Program-made: the position numbers and the translations under genes | Part shown: in pieces, positions 1 to 8,153 of the stretch | Numbering within the stretch: position 1 is the stretch's first letter | Layout of the letters: every line of letters starts with the position of its first letter | NCBI GenBank assembly: GCA_045600905.1 | Contig: JAZRYT010000055.1 | Span: 1-22,103 of the forward strand | Source: F23-D06 sp045600905 | GTDB taxonomy: Bacteria; Bacteroidota; Bacteroidia; Bacteroidales; WCHB1-69 | DNA: 22,103 bases | Reading direction: 5' to 3' | Notes under the pieces: generated by a model | Databases searched by the model: none | Told to the model about the DNA's origin: nothing | The model's input: the letters and a program-made list of their open reading frames with translations, nothing else

Positions 1-3000
1 CCAACGGCTCAGGTCTCCGTTCCCACAATCCGACTGCACGTAAAAATCATACGTGGTATTGCTTGAAAGTCCTGTAACCGTGAAGGGATTGGAACTTGCT
101 GTAACAACAGTTCCTGTTCCTTTAGTAAATCCATGCGGTCCATATTCAATGTTCCATTGTAGTGCGTTGCCAGGATCTGTCCAGGCCAGTTCGATGGAGT
201 TGTCAGTCCTTGACAGGGATGTTGGATGAACCGGATGCGGACAAGTCGGAATCCAATCAACCTCAAGGTTGTCAATGGATGAATAAATATAAAAGTCTGA
301 GGAGTACCCCGTATTCTGCGGTTGAAAGAAAGTGATGTATTGGTGGATACCTCCAAATCCGCTCAAACCGGACAACGGGATTTCATAATATTTCCACACG
401 TTGTCAAAGTCTCTCAAGACAGTATCTAAAACAAATGTGGACGGATCCATCGGATCTTCCATCACACCGATTTGGAGAGCACCTCGGATTTTCCCATAGA
501 AATAAAGTTGCAGTTGTCCTACGTCGATGGTGTCTTCCAAAGGGGGCAGCGCGGCAAGAGAATAGGTATTTGGAGTGGAGGTGAAAAACAAAGCACCGGG
601 GGCAGAATAGGAAAATTCAACTATGTAGGGTGAGCCGGAGGTGTTCCCGCCCTGGGCCCAACAAGTTGGGAAATAGCCATCTGTTGAAGAACCGAAACCG
701 TATGAGTCGAAGGAGTCGAAAAAGGGCAGCGATGAGATAGTGCCGCATTCTGTCGAGAAGATGACGGACTGCCACAGGCTGGAATCCGCTGGAGAACACA
801 CAGCGCGTACTCTGACCACAATCTCTTTCCCGGACGGAAGGTTTTGCAGATGTCGGAATGTGGCTGTCTGCACATCGTCCTCAATCCAAACAGAATCATC
901 CAACGTCTTATGCTGCATTTCCCAAAATTCTTCCATAGCTCCAGGTATGATTTCCAAATCAGCCTCATTCCCGTTGATGGAAGTGACCAGCAGGTTGGGG
1001 GTCGGACAGTGGTTGACGGAGTCTTCGCATAGGACAAAGCGGATGTTGCTGCGGAACCCCGACGTGTTGTTGCCCGAATAAGTATGCCATTGCGGATAGA
1101 TGGCAGGGGACGGAGACTCCGGCGGATCGTTCCACTCGGAATAGTAAATAGATCTGTTTTCGGTCAGATGCTCGGCCAAGAAAGTGTTTCCACAAGAAAC
1201 CTCGGTGTTGGTGTAACCGACAACCACGATGTTGCCAGAACCCGAATAATAAAACGGAGTCTGTAGATTGAAGGCCTTCCAGGTGGGATTGTCCGCGTGA
1301 TTGTAGGAGACGGTGTCCGCAAATACGAGTTGCAGACTGTCGAACGATATCCAGGAGGTATCGGTGTCAAAGGTTCTTTGTCCCGTGTTGGCCAAGTAAA
1401 GTTCCACGTATCCACTCCGAGAGTTGGAATAGTAGTATTCCGGTCCCGTATATTGGAACTCCAGTGCTGTAATCAGTCCTGACACGCCATTCGTGCGCAA
1501 TTCTTCTTCAGTGAAAATCTGCTGGCAGTAGGATCGGCCTTTGTTCAGACTGAACGGCAGGTCTATGGTCTCTGAGGAACCGTTGTTAATCTGGAGATGG
1601 GAGGAACTTGCACATAAGGTGGTGAAGCGTATGGTATCCCACGCGCCGTTGCCTTCCGCACAGGAGCAGCGCACACGAAGGATGTACTCAGTATTGGGCA
1701 CAAGATGTTCTAAAACAGTCTGATGTCCTGTGACGGCAAGGCTGTCCCAAATCAGCGTACCATCGGTAGGCGCATAAAGAAGAATATACTCTTGTTCCGT
1801 TCCGTACTCAACGGGAGACCAAGAGACTATGGCTGAAGTACCTAAGATGTTGGTGACGGTCAGATGCCGTGGAACACCGCAAGGCGGTGCCACTTCCAGA
1901 ACAACGTCGTCAATGAGGCACTCTCCGTAATCGTGAGCGAAGGCGACATACCGACCTGAACCCTGGTAGTGGAAGAACGGCGTACTCACGATGGTCGGCT
2001 GGTAGTAGTTCTCAGCCAAGCTTATCGTATCGAGCGCCGTGAAAGTCTGGTAGTCAAATGGATTGTCCATCACACCAACACGTATGGAACCATAAAGCAG
2101 ATTTACCGTCAGTTGCAGTTCTTGGAGATTGATGTTGTCCGCCAATTGGGGCAAGGCCATCCAAGCTATTTGGGAGCCGTCATAAGTGTCGTATCCGTTG
2201 AAATAAAGCATTCCCGGCTGTGATGTGGGCTGTGTCTCTCCATCGTATGACGAAAAGGACGACACAATGTGTGGAATGTAGTCATAACTGTAGTTGGCAA
2301 GCATGGAGTGCCTTTGCCAGCACATAGGGAAATTGTCAACGCCGATTCCATAAGTGTCAAAATTTTCGGTGTAGGGAATCTGCGTTATCGCCCCGCAGGT
2401 GGTGACAAAGGAATATACCCTACTCCAGACACTGGACGTTTCCCCGCATAGGGAGCGCACGTAAACATCGTAAGCCGTATTGGTTGAAAGCCCGGTCAGC
2501 GTCGGGGTTGTATGATTTTCCACAAAATGGGTTCCATCATTGTCAGGATTGAAACCGGGAGCGCCGTAAGCTATTTCCCACGAATTCTCGTCTCCTCTGT
2601 TTGATAGGATAAGGTCAGCGGAGTTACCCGCAATTGCTGACGTGGTGACGGGAAACGGATAAATGCAGGGAGGTATAGGTTCCACATAAAGTTCCCGGAT
2701 AGCGCCGCTTCCCCTGAATGCGATAAATCGGCCTGTGTCAGAATAGTTCCTCAACAACACCTCTGTGTAAGTCCATTGCGAGTGCCCCTGCGTTACAACA
2801 GTGTCTAATGGAACGAAACTGGCAATATCTGTTGGGGAGGACATCACGCCGACTTCGAGAGGAAAGTCTGAAAGGAATTCGAACTTCATCATCAGATTCG
2901 AGATGTCTGTTGACGGGGAAACTCCTGGCATGGCCGAATAATCATCTTGGATGCCGCAGGTACCGTCCCAAAAGATAGCATTGGTCCAGCATTCACCATT

Positions 3001-3849
3001 GTTGATATTGCTGAAATTCTCATAATATGGAATTTCCAAGTATGGTGAACAGATGGTGGAAAAAGTAGCAACCGGGATGGAAGCGTAGCCCGTGTTCGAT
3101 CCACAGGCGGCCTTCAGATAGAAATCATAACTGGTGTTGGATGAAAGACCGGAAATGCTTGTCGTAGGTGTGTTTGTAGTTATCCAGACCGTTGGAATGC
3201 CATTTTCGGGACAGAGGGCATACTGCCACGCATTTTCGCCGGCACGGGGCTGCCAGGTGAATGTGGCAGAGGTGTCCGAAACATCGACGGACACGGTTAG
3301 GGGACTGGAACAGGCGGAGGAACTTTCAATGGCAACTTCTGCAATAATCAGCCTTGAACTGAAGATGTGATCCGAATCATCCGGAAAAACACGGAACTGG
3401 ATGAAGCGTCCGTTCCCGGAATAGTCCTGAAGATTAACCTCGTATATTCTATCAAGTTCTTGAGTGGCACACAGCATCGTATCTATGGGGGTGAAAGTAG
3501 TCTGATCAGAGGTATCCGTCCCAACTGAGATCTCAATCAAATTTACGGAGTTATCATTTGGAGTCCTGCTCATTCTCCACTTCACCAACAGGGAGCTTAC
3601 GGAAATAGAAGAATCTATGGGTGGTGCTATGAGATTGGTGTGCGTCCACAGAAAATTGTTGTTTCCAACTTGAATAAAGCCATAATTGGTATAATCCTGA
3701 GTAATCGTCGTTGTCCAGCACTCCGGCAAATCGGGATAGCTCTTATTCATCTCCACCCTATACGGCAGCTGCGTGATGGTGCAGGGGGACTGGGCAAGGG
3801 CACCCAGACAGAAAAATGCCAATACAAGGGTAAGTATATGTTTTCTCAT
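1..3849 (-). CDS. Giant secreted fibronectin type III / jelly-roll mosaic protein, C-terminus beyond left edge
   Basis: An uninterrupted frame of 1283 codons starts at the ATG at 3849-3847 and is still open at base 1, so the gene is truncated by the window rather than broken. A signal peptide is visible at residues 1-19 (MRKHILTLVLAFFCLGALAQ, cleavage after ALA). After it, modules alternate. Blocks opening with a motif like CGAITQIPYTENFD (about residues 22, 268, 485 and 1036) lead jelly-roll, MAM-like regions. FN3-like domains lie at about 176-268, 392-485, 650-746, 945-1035 and 1200-1283, each with a signature such as GLSSNTSYDFYLKAACG. Residues about 747-940 form a different beta-rich module containing SYCQQIFTEEEL, a pattern common in Bacteroidota exoproteins. 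Surface adhesin or matrix protein is the inferred role. Export by T9SS is likely but unproven because the C-terminal sorting domain would lie outside. No enzyme motif was seen. Confidence 0.85.
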   Translation of the reverse strand, partial: MRKHILTLVLAFFCLGALAQSPCTITQLPYRVEMNKSYPDLPECWTTTITQDYTNYGFIQVGNNNFLWTHTNLIAPPIDSSISVSSLLVKWRMSRTPNDNSVNLIEISVGTDTSDQTTFTPIDTMLCATQELDRIYEVNLQDYSGNGRFIQFRVFPDDSDHIFSSRLIIAEVAIESSSACSSPLTVSVDVSDTSATFTWQPRAGENAWQYALCPENGIPTVWITTNTPTTSISGLSSNTSYDFYLKAACGSNTGYASIPVATFSTICSPYLEIPYYENFSNINNGECWTNAIFWDGTCGIQDDYSAMPGVSPSTDISNLMMKFEFLSDFPLEVGVMSSPTDIASFVPLDTVVTQGHSQWTYTEVLLRNYSDTGRFIAFRGSGAIRELYVEPIPPCIYPFPVTTSAIAGNSADLILSNRGDENSWEIAYGAPGFNPDNDGTHFVENHTTPTLTGLSTNTAYDVYVRSLCGETSSVWSRVYSFVTTCGAITQIPYTENFDTYGIGVDNFPMCWQRHSMLANYSYDYIPHIVSSFSSYDGETQPTSQPGMLYFNGYDTYDGSQIAWMALPQLADNINLQELQLTVNLLYGSIRVGVMDNPFDYQTFTALDTISLAENYYQPTIVSTPFFHYQGSGRYVAFAHDYGECLIDDVVLEVAPPCGVPRHLTVTNILGTSAIVSWSPVEYGTEQEYILLYAPTDGTLIWDSLAVTGHQTVLEHLVPNTEYILRVRCSCAEGNGAWDTIRFTTLCASSSHLQINNGSSETIDLPFSLNKGRSYCQQIFTEEELRTNGVSGLITALEFQYTGPEYYYSNSRSGYVELYLANTGQRTFDTDTSWISFDSLQLVFADTVSYNHADNPTWKAFNLQTPFYYSGSGNIVVVGYTNTEVSCGNTFLAEHLTENRSIYYSEWNDPPESPSPAIYPQWHTYSGNNTSGFRSNIRFVLCEDSVNHCPTPNLLVTSINGNEADLEIIPGAMEEFWEMQHKTLDDSVWIEDDVQTATFRHLQNLPSGKEIVVRVRAVCSPADSSLWQSVIFSTECGTISSLPFFDSFDSYGFGSSTDGYFPTCWAQGGNTSGSPYIVEFSYSAPGALFFTSTPNTYSLAALPPLEDTIDVGQLQLYFYGKIRGALQIGVMEDPMDPSTFVLDTVLRDFDNVWKYYEIPLSGLSGFGGIHQYITFFQPQNTGYSSDFYIYSSIDNLEVDWIPTCPHPVHPTSLSRTDNSIELAWTDPGNALQWNIEYGPHGFTKGTGTVVTASSNPFTVTGLSSNTTYDFYVQSDCGNGDLSRW

Positions 3850-3931
3850 AATTTATGATTTTTGATGAATTGTAATCTGAAAACTACGGACGGAAGTGAG
3901 TGGGGATGAGAGTGCAGGACGCACCCATTGC

Positions 3932-3987
3932 GTAGAGACGGTGCACTGCAGCGTGTGTACAATGATAGTGCAGTGCACCGTCTCTAC
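3932..3987. repeat. Pair of 29-bp GTAGAGAC palindromic repeat units (locus A)
   Basis: The arms GTAGAGACGGTGCACTGCA (3932-3950) and TGCAGTGCACCGTCTCTAC (3969-3987) are perfect 19-bp reverse complements with an 18-bp spacer. Compared with the second locus at 18747-18828, the structure is best read as two degenerate copies of a 29-bp palindrome. The first is 3932-3960, with a mutated right half. The second is about 3966-3987 and lacks its left end. The repeat lies downstream of the predicted promoter of the FN3 gene, so it would be transcribed into the mRNA leader as a strong hairpin. Confidence 0.85.
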
Positions 3988-4005
3988 AATGGTAGTAAGA
4001 GGCTG

Positions 4006-4013
4006 CAAAGATA
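4006..4013 (-). promoter_or_regulatory. Predicted -7 box (TATCTTTG) for the FN3 mosaic gene
   Basis: TATCTTTG followed by CAGCC on the minus strand matches the Bacteroidota TAnnTTTG box and its usual GC-rich extension. It predicts a start of transcription near 3998 and a leader of about 150 nt containing the 3932-3987 hairpin. The -33 region would fall at about 4033-4040, inside the C homopolymer. Confidence 0.55.
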
Positions 4014-4021
4014 ATGCAAAA

Positions 4022-4062
4022 TGTTGATAATCACCCCCCCCCCCACTGTTTTTTTATCAACA
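4022..4062. repeat. Inverted TTATCAACA pair flanking an 11-C homopolymer
   Basis: TGTTGATAA (4022-4030) and TTATCAACA (4054-4062) are perfect 9-bp inverted arms. The 23-bp loop contains 11 consecutive C (4034-4044) and a run of T. It lies between the stop of the DUF4143 ATPase and the promoter of the FN3 gene. On the minus strand the second arm is followed by TTTT, so a weak terminator for the ATPase gene is possible. The homopolymer is a candidate slippage site. Confidence 0.7.
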
Positions 4063-4095
4063 GTTGTTAATATCCCATAAAGACCGTACCCTTTA

Positions 4096-5433
4096 TCACA
4101 AAAACATCGCCATAAAGACAGGCATCATCCACACGTTGCCGTCGCGACGCAGATCTTTAGTATAAACCAGATAGCTGTCACATATACGGTCAGAAAACTT
4201 GTTTTGGAAGGCATCCAACGACACGTGCGACTTGTAACCGGAAGATTTCACCTCTATGGGACAGATTTTATTTTGGCGGGAGATTAGAAAATCAATTTCA
4301 TAGTTGTGTTTTCCGCTTTCGGTTGGCCAAGTATGGTAAAACAGCTCGTTTCCTGCCGTCTTCAATATCTGGGCAACCATATTTTCAAACACATAGCCTA
4401 AGTCAGCAGAAAGTTTGTCAGAAAGCAGTTTCTGATAGATTACATTTTCCGTGTAATCCTTGTCGCGAAAAGCAAGCGTTATAAAAAGGCCGATGTCGTT
4501 CAAAAACATTTTGTACTGCAACGTATCCCTGTGCAACGCCATTCCAACATTGGGATCGTTGGCGTGATAGGCAAAGAGCACAGTCATTGAATCTTCCATA
4601 TCTTGCAGCAGTTCTTCGAGTTCGCCGACACGGGCATTTGAAATAACGCTCGATACCTGATAACGTGAAGCATTGTTGTTCAACTGCGCCGGAATGGCAT
4701 AAAACAATCGCGTGGCCCTTCCCGTCGGGTCAATTTTTCGGAAATCTTCAGCATAAAGTTCAATGATTTCGCGTTTTACAGCATCCACCTTTTCGAAATT
4801 GGCCGTTTCAAGATAAGCGACAACAGCCTGCGGCATACCACCTACGAGCATATAGCGCCGAAAATCACGCAAGAGGTTTCGCACGATGGTGTCGCCCAAA
4901 GATTGGTGTTGCTCAAAATAATGTTGAAGCAATGGAACCGTCGCCTCATCTTTCAATGCCCAACAAAATTCCTCATAATCCATTGGATACAATGTTATTT
5001 GTGTCTCTTCGCTGGGTATGCGGATATCTTTTACGTTTTTTCTAATAGACAGCAACGAGCCTGTCTCAATATAGTCGTAGCGATGATCTTTCACCAATTT
5101 GCGAATAGCTTGGCGGGCTTTGGGGCAAAGCTGCACCTCGTCAAAGATAATTACTGATTTTCGAGGAACAAGTGTCTTATGATAGTATAATTGCAAGAAA
5201 GAAAACAAGGCATCTAAATCTGAGATGTCCTCAAACAAATCCTTTATCGACTTTGGTGCCTCCGCAAAATCTATCAACACATACGAGTCATACTCTTGTT
5301 GTGCAAAAGTTTCTGCCAATGTTGACTTTCCAACACGGCGTGCGCCCTTAATAAGCAATGCCGTTTCCCCATTTCTTTCCTGCTTCCATTGAAGCATTTT
5401 TGCATATAATTTGCGTTTGAAAACCTGTTCCAT
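4096..5433 (-). CDS. Stand-alone P-loop ATPase with C-terminal DUF4143 / PD-(D/E)XK-like domain
   Basis: The product is 445 residues from the ATG at 5433. The frame continues two codons upstream to a TTG, but the ATG gives a normal start. The N-terminal ATPase domain has Walker A GARRVGKS (30-37), Walker B VIIFDE (94-99) and a TGSLLS sensor segment near 124-130, as in the AAA_14 family. The C-terminal domain carries EID (379-381) followed by IEVKSS (393-398), the D...ExK pattern of restriction-endonuclease-like folds seen in DUF4143 proteins. Proteins of this family are widespread, usually solitary, and of unknown cellular role; proposed links are to mobile elements or defence. The gene is monocistronic here, with its own promoter and four 17-bp repeats upstream. 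The assignment to family is firm; the function is not known. Confidence 0.9.
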   Translation of the reverse strand: MEQVFKRKLYAKMLQWKQERNGETALLIKGARRVGKSTLAETFAQQEYDSYVLIDFAEAPKSIKDLFEDISDLDALFSFLQLYYHKTLVPRKSVIIFDEVQLCPKARQAIRKLVKDHRYDYIETGSLLSIRKNVKDIRIPSEETQITLYPMDYEEFCWALKDEATVPLLQHYFEQHQSLGDTIVRNLLRDFRRYMLVGGMPQAVVAYLETANFEKVDAVKREIIELYAEDFRKIDPTGRATRLFYAIPAQLNNNASRYQVSSVISNARVGELEELLQDMEDSMTVLFAYHANDPNVGMALHRDTLQYKMFLNDIGLFITLAFRDKDYTENVIYQKLLSDKLSADLGYVFENMVAQILKTAGNELFYHTWPTESGKHNYEIDFLISRQNKICPIEVKSSGYKSHVSLDAFQNKFSDRICDSYLVYTKDLRRDGNVWMMPVFMAMFL

Positions 5434-5455
5434 ATTCAAAAACTATTTGGAACCG

Positions 5456-5463
5456 CAAAACTA
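5456..5463 (-). promoter_or_regulatory. Predicted -7 box (TAGTTTTG) for the DUF4143 ATPase
   Basis: TAGTTTTG followed by CGG on the minus strand lies 23 bp before the ATG at 5433, predicting a very short leader. Its upstream edge directly touches the first copy of the 17-bp repeat at 5464, so anything bound to that repeat would contact RNA polymerase. Confidence 0.6.
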
Positions 5464-5576
5464 CAAAATTCTCACCAATTATTTTGGCATTTTCCTGCAA
5501 ATTCTCACTAATTTCTATCTATTCACAAAATTCTCACTAATTTTTTCACCAAATTCCTACAAATTCTCACCTATTT
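5464..5576 (-). repeat. Four copies of a 17-bp AATTnGTGAGAATTTTG-type repeat upstream of the ATPase
   Basis: On the plus strand the copies read CAAAATTCTCACCAATT (5464-5480), CAAATTCTCACTAATTT (5498-5514), CAAAATTCTCACTAATTTT (5526-5544) and CAAATTCTCACCTATTT (5560-5576). The start-to-start spacing is 34, 28 and 34 bp. A decayed fifth copy may be at 5549-5560. Copies 2 and 3 contain the short dyad AAATT-N6-AATTT. The array occupies the region directly upstream of the predicted -7 box of the ATPase gene and looks like an operator array or iteron-like recognition sites. Confidence 0.85.
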
Positions 5577-5682
5577 CAATATAATTATCATTACGCCATA
5601 TTTCGTATGAAGTTTAAGGATCAAAGTTCAGTGATTACTCCCAAAAATATCTTAATTTCTAAGTTCCCTTCCCCCTTGGCAC

Positions 5683-5715
5683 AAAAAAAGAGGAACCGGC
5701 AATTCCGATTCCTCT
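5683..5715 (-). terminator. Intrinsic terminator of the C1 aminopeptidase gene
   Basis: On the minus strand AGAGGAA (5715-5709) pairs with TTCCTCT (5695-5689), extended by CGG/CCG inner pairing, and is followed by a run of seven T. It lies about 65 bp after the stop of the aminopeptidase gene, a classic hairpin plus T-tract. Confidence 0.85.
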
Positions 5716-5778
5716 ATATCTTTTCGCAACCCGTGAACCGCATAAAATCAGCTCACAGATCACAGTCAACTGTTCACA

Positions 5779-7002
5779 TTATTTAATGCCGAGTTTCTTC
5801 TTAATGTCTTTAGGAAGAGCGTCTTTGTGAACAACTATATTCATAGTTTTGTAACGAACGAAAGCTTTAGAAGCATAGAACATTCCGTGATAGTCGCCAT
5901 ACACGCCCCAGCTGTTCTTAACCATATAATATTCATTGCCGTCTTGGTCCTTAGCGGTACCATAAATCAACATTCCATGGTCATCGGTAGTTTCCCAATT
6001 GTCGAATGCAGCCTGGCGCTCTTCTTGGGATACCCAGCGTTGCGGTGTTGGATGTTTAGCGGCTTCGTCTTGGATTTCTTTAGCGCTCATACCCGTCCAG
6101 TGTGCCATATCGCTACCAATCATAGCAGAAGATTTGGTTTCAGGAAGAACGCAGAAACCTTTCTTAACGCCCATACGGAAACCTTGTTCGCTGACATCGG
6201 AACCCCAAGCGATAGAATAACCATTTTCAATGGCGTTATCAAAAACCTGCATCATTTCATCCAAAGGAAGGTTGTAGCATTGTGACCAACGCCAGTTGTC
6301 TTGGATTTCGAGAACGAATCTCTCGTAGAAAGGATGATGTGTGTAGGAAGTGATGGAAACATAATCGTCAGCATTCAGACCGAGGGACTCGTAGAAGGAT
6401 TTCGGAGTGTATTTAACGCCATTGTAAGTGAATTCCTTCGGGCAGTCGCCAAGATATACATTGTGTACAGCTTCGATAGCTTTGAGCCAGAGAGCTTCAC
6501 CATTGGCGTTGGTTTGGAGTTTCTTGTGGTCACCTTCAGCGATTGCTTTAACAATAGCATCAGAAATAGCGGAAAGCTCTGTGTGGTCGGAAAGAGTGTC
6601 ACCGTATGCAGCACCCGGACGCATTTCGCTTTCAGGAACGAGACCGAAAGTCTTCATACCATAGATAACATCGTAGAAAGAACCGCCTTGGGAGAAGGAA
6701 ACGTCACCGTGCATACGGACTGCAGCCTTTGCACGGTCATTGTAAGTGTTGGAAACGATGTACATTTCTGAGAAATCGTACTCGCCTTTACCCATACGGA
6801 GGAGTTCGGCTTCAATAAAACCAAGTCCGGAATAGCACCAGCAAGTACCAGCGCGATTTTGATCTTTAACGGAAGTAACCGGGAGTTCTTTCACCACTGT
6901 GAATTTGTAACCCTCTTCTTTTTTGGCAGTATCCTGCTGAGCAAAAGCAACATTGCTTATCACGAAGACCGCCATTGCAACGAGTAAAAATACTTTCTTC
7001 AT
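5779..7002 (-). CDS. Secreted C1-family aminopeptidase (bleomycin hydrolase / PepC type)
   Basis: The product is 407 residues from the ATG at 7002. A longer in-frame start at 7101 is rejected because the promoter lies inside it and because residues 1-21 (MKKVFLLVAMAVFVISNVAF plus A) form a good signal peptide. The papain-type catalytic set is visible: Q48 in DQNRAGTCW, nucleophile C54, H342 in TTDDHGML and N363 in VKNSWG. The long insertion between C54 and H342 and the position of the histidine fit peptidase subfamily C1B rather than true papains. Family members remove N-terminal residues from peptides; a signal peptide places this one in the periplasm or outside, unlike cytoplasmic PepC. The C-terminus lacks a T9SS sorting domain. 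The gene is a single transcription unit with a promoter at 7044-7051 and a terminator at 5683-5715. Confidence 0.92.
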   Translation of the reverse strand: MKKVFLLVAMAVFVISNVAFAQQDTAKKEEGYKFTVVKELPVTSVKDQNRAGTCWCYSGLGFIEAELLRMGKGEYDFSEMYIVSNTYNDRAKAAVRMHGDVSFSQGGSFYDVIYGMKTFGLVPESEMRPGAAYGDTLSDHTELSAISDAIVKAIAEGDHKKLQTNANGEALWLKAIEAVHNVYLGDCPKEFTYNGVKYTPKSFYESLGLNADDYVSITSYTHHPFYERFVLEIQDNWRWSQCYNLPLDEMMQVFDNAIENGYSIAWGSDVSEQGFRMGVKKGFCVLPETKSSAMIGSDMAHWTGMSAKEIQDEAAKHPTPQRWVSQEERQAAFDNWETTDDHGMLIYGTAKDQDGNEYYMVKNSWGVYGDYHGMFYASKAFVRYKTMNIVVHKDALPKDIKKKLGIK

Positions 7003-7043
7003 TTTTTTATGTTTTATTAATGAATATTTTTCCTGTGAGGGCG

Positions 7044-7051
7044 CAAAAATA
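7044..7051 (-). promoter_or_regulatory. Predicted -7 box (TATTTTTG) of the aminopeptidase gene
   Basis: TATTTTTG followed by CGCCCTC on the minus strand sits about 42 bp before the ATG at 7002. The same core and extension recur upstream of the tRNA and the MFS gene. Confidence 0.75.
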
Positions 7052-7233
7052 CAAAAAAAAAAGGTGTGGGAAAAAAATTCTTGAAAAAGTATCTTTTCCA
7101 TACTTGTTTACGTATTGATATAAAATATCTGCAAAAACTCTTTTATCTACTGCATTTTTACTATTATTTCTGACTTTTCTCATTTTCATCAGAAAATCGC
7201 TTGTTTTCTTGAAAAAAGTGTAAAAAACGCTCT

Positions 7234-7241
7234 TATTTTTG
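7234..7241 (+). promoter_or_regulatory. Possible distal -7 box (TATTTTTG) for the LytTR gene
   Basis: TATTTTTGCC on the plus strand lies 80 bp before the start of the LytTR gene and 56 bp before the better placed box at 7290. It could be a second promoter, but the region is very T-rich, so a chance match is possible. Confidence 0.3.
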
Positions 7242-7289
7242 CCATTTTTCGACATTTTTTGTAACAAATATTCTTTTAAATGTTTTATG

Positions 7290-7297
7290 TAACTTTG
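7290..7297 (+). promoter_or_regulatory. Predicted -7 box (TAACTTTG) for the LytTR gene
   Basis: TAACTTTG is a full match to TAnnTTTG and lies 24 bp before the ATG at 7322. It is the best promoter candidate for the regulator gene. Together with the minus box at 7044-7051 it makes this a divergent promoter region of about 240 bp. Confidence 0.65.
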
Positions 7298-7321
7298 TAT
7301 AAACAATAAAAATCGATCTTT

Positions 7322-8092
7322 ATGACGGAAAATTCTATTATTTGCAATGTTTTCATTAAATCTGAAGAACAGCAACAGGTACTAACTAACTTATTATCAA
7401 GCTATAGGTCTATTCGACTGACTGCTTGCTTTCATCAACCCTCAGAAGCAGTAGAATGCTTAAACAAACGAAAAACAACCATTATTTTTATGGATATTGA
7501 GGATGCAAATTTTCTAAAATGCGTACAACATCCGCCATTCATTGTTGGTTTGTGCGAAAAAAAACATTTTCGTAATCTGAAAAAATACCTTAGTCTTGGC
7601 TTTTTCGATTTCCTCACCAATCCCATTACACCCGAAGATTTCCATAATATAATGGGGAAAATTTTAAATACTTACATTCCTAGCAACCAACAAAAGACCG
7701 AATATTCGGACATAGCAGCAGAAGATGAGCCTTTGTATAACAGCAAATTGTTGGAAAAAGCACTCTTCACTAAAGAATCCATTTTCTTAAACGGCAATAG
7801 AAAGAAGGAATCCATGCGGATTTTGTTTGATGATGTGGAATTTTTAGACTCTAATAAAAACCAAGTTATCATTCATTTTGAAAATGGATCCACAAAAACA
7901 ATGAAAACCAGTTTGAAATATTTTCAGGAAAAATTGCCTAAAGAAAAATTTCAGAAAATCAACAAAAACACGATTATCAATTTAGACAAAATAGTGAAAA
8001 TAATAAAAAAAGACAAGGTTCTTATCAAAAACAACATATTCAAAGTTTCCCGCTCATTTAAAAAAGTATTGATGAGCAAACTTGACCTATAG
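7322..8092 (+). CDS. LytTR-family DNA-binding regulator with degenerate receiver domain
   Basis: The product is 256 residues. Residues about 154-254 form a LytTR domain: the pattern RILFDDVEFLDSNKNQVIIH, then FQKINKNTIINLDKIVKI and a final KVSRSFKKVL match the family's strands and helix, which bind DNA through a beta fold. Residues 1-115 have the size and strand pattern of a response-regulator receiver. D58 in IIFMDIED sits at the phospho-acceptor position, but the acidic pair near the N-terminus is absent (SIICNVFIKS) and the conserved K-P is N100-P101. It is therefore probably a pseudo-receiver that does not use normal phosphorylation. No histidine kinase gene is adjacent. It is divergent from the secreted aminopeptidase, which could be a target. 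Target and signal are unknown. Confidence 0.88.
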   Translation: MTENSIICNVFIKSEEQQQVLTNLLSSYRSIRLTACFHQPSEAVECLNKRKTTIIFMDIEDANFLKCVQHPPFIVGLCEKKHFRNLKKYLSLGFFDFLTNPITPEDFHNIMGKILNTYIPSNQQKTEYSDIAAEDEPLYNSKLLEKALFTKESIFLNGNRKKESMRILFDDVEFLDSNKNQVIIHFENGSTKTMKTSLKYFQEKLPKEKFQKINKNTIINLDKIVKIIKKDKVLIKNNIFKVSRSFKKVLMSKLDL

Positions 8093-8153
8093 CACACAAA
8101 AAAGAATATTTCATATTTTGGACAATAGATTGGGGACGCATAATCAAATTTTG

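Noticed and set aside
740..2451. Many 60-110 codon frames on both strands within 1-3849
   Set aside because: All are shadows of the single 1283-codon frame, which has a signal peptide and repeated domains.
1..3849. Pseudogene interpretation of the left-edge gene
   Set aside because: Reading the frame codon by codon shows no stop or frameshift; it is simply cut by the window edge.
5464..5576. CRISPR array
   Set aside because: The repeats are only 17 bp with 11-17 bp AT-rich spacers that resemble each other, and no cas genes are nearby.
7003..7101. 33-residue N-terminal extension of the aminopeptidase
   Set aside because: It would contain the -7 box at 7044-7051 and put the signal peptide in the interior of the protein.
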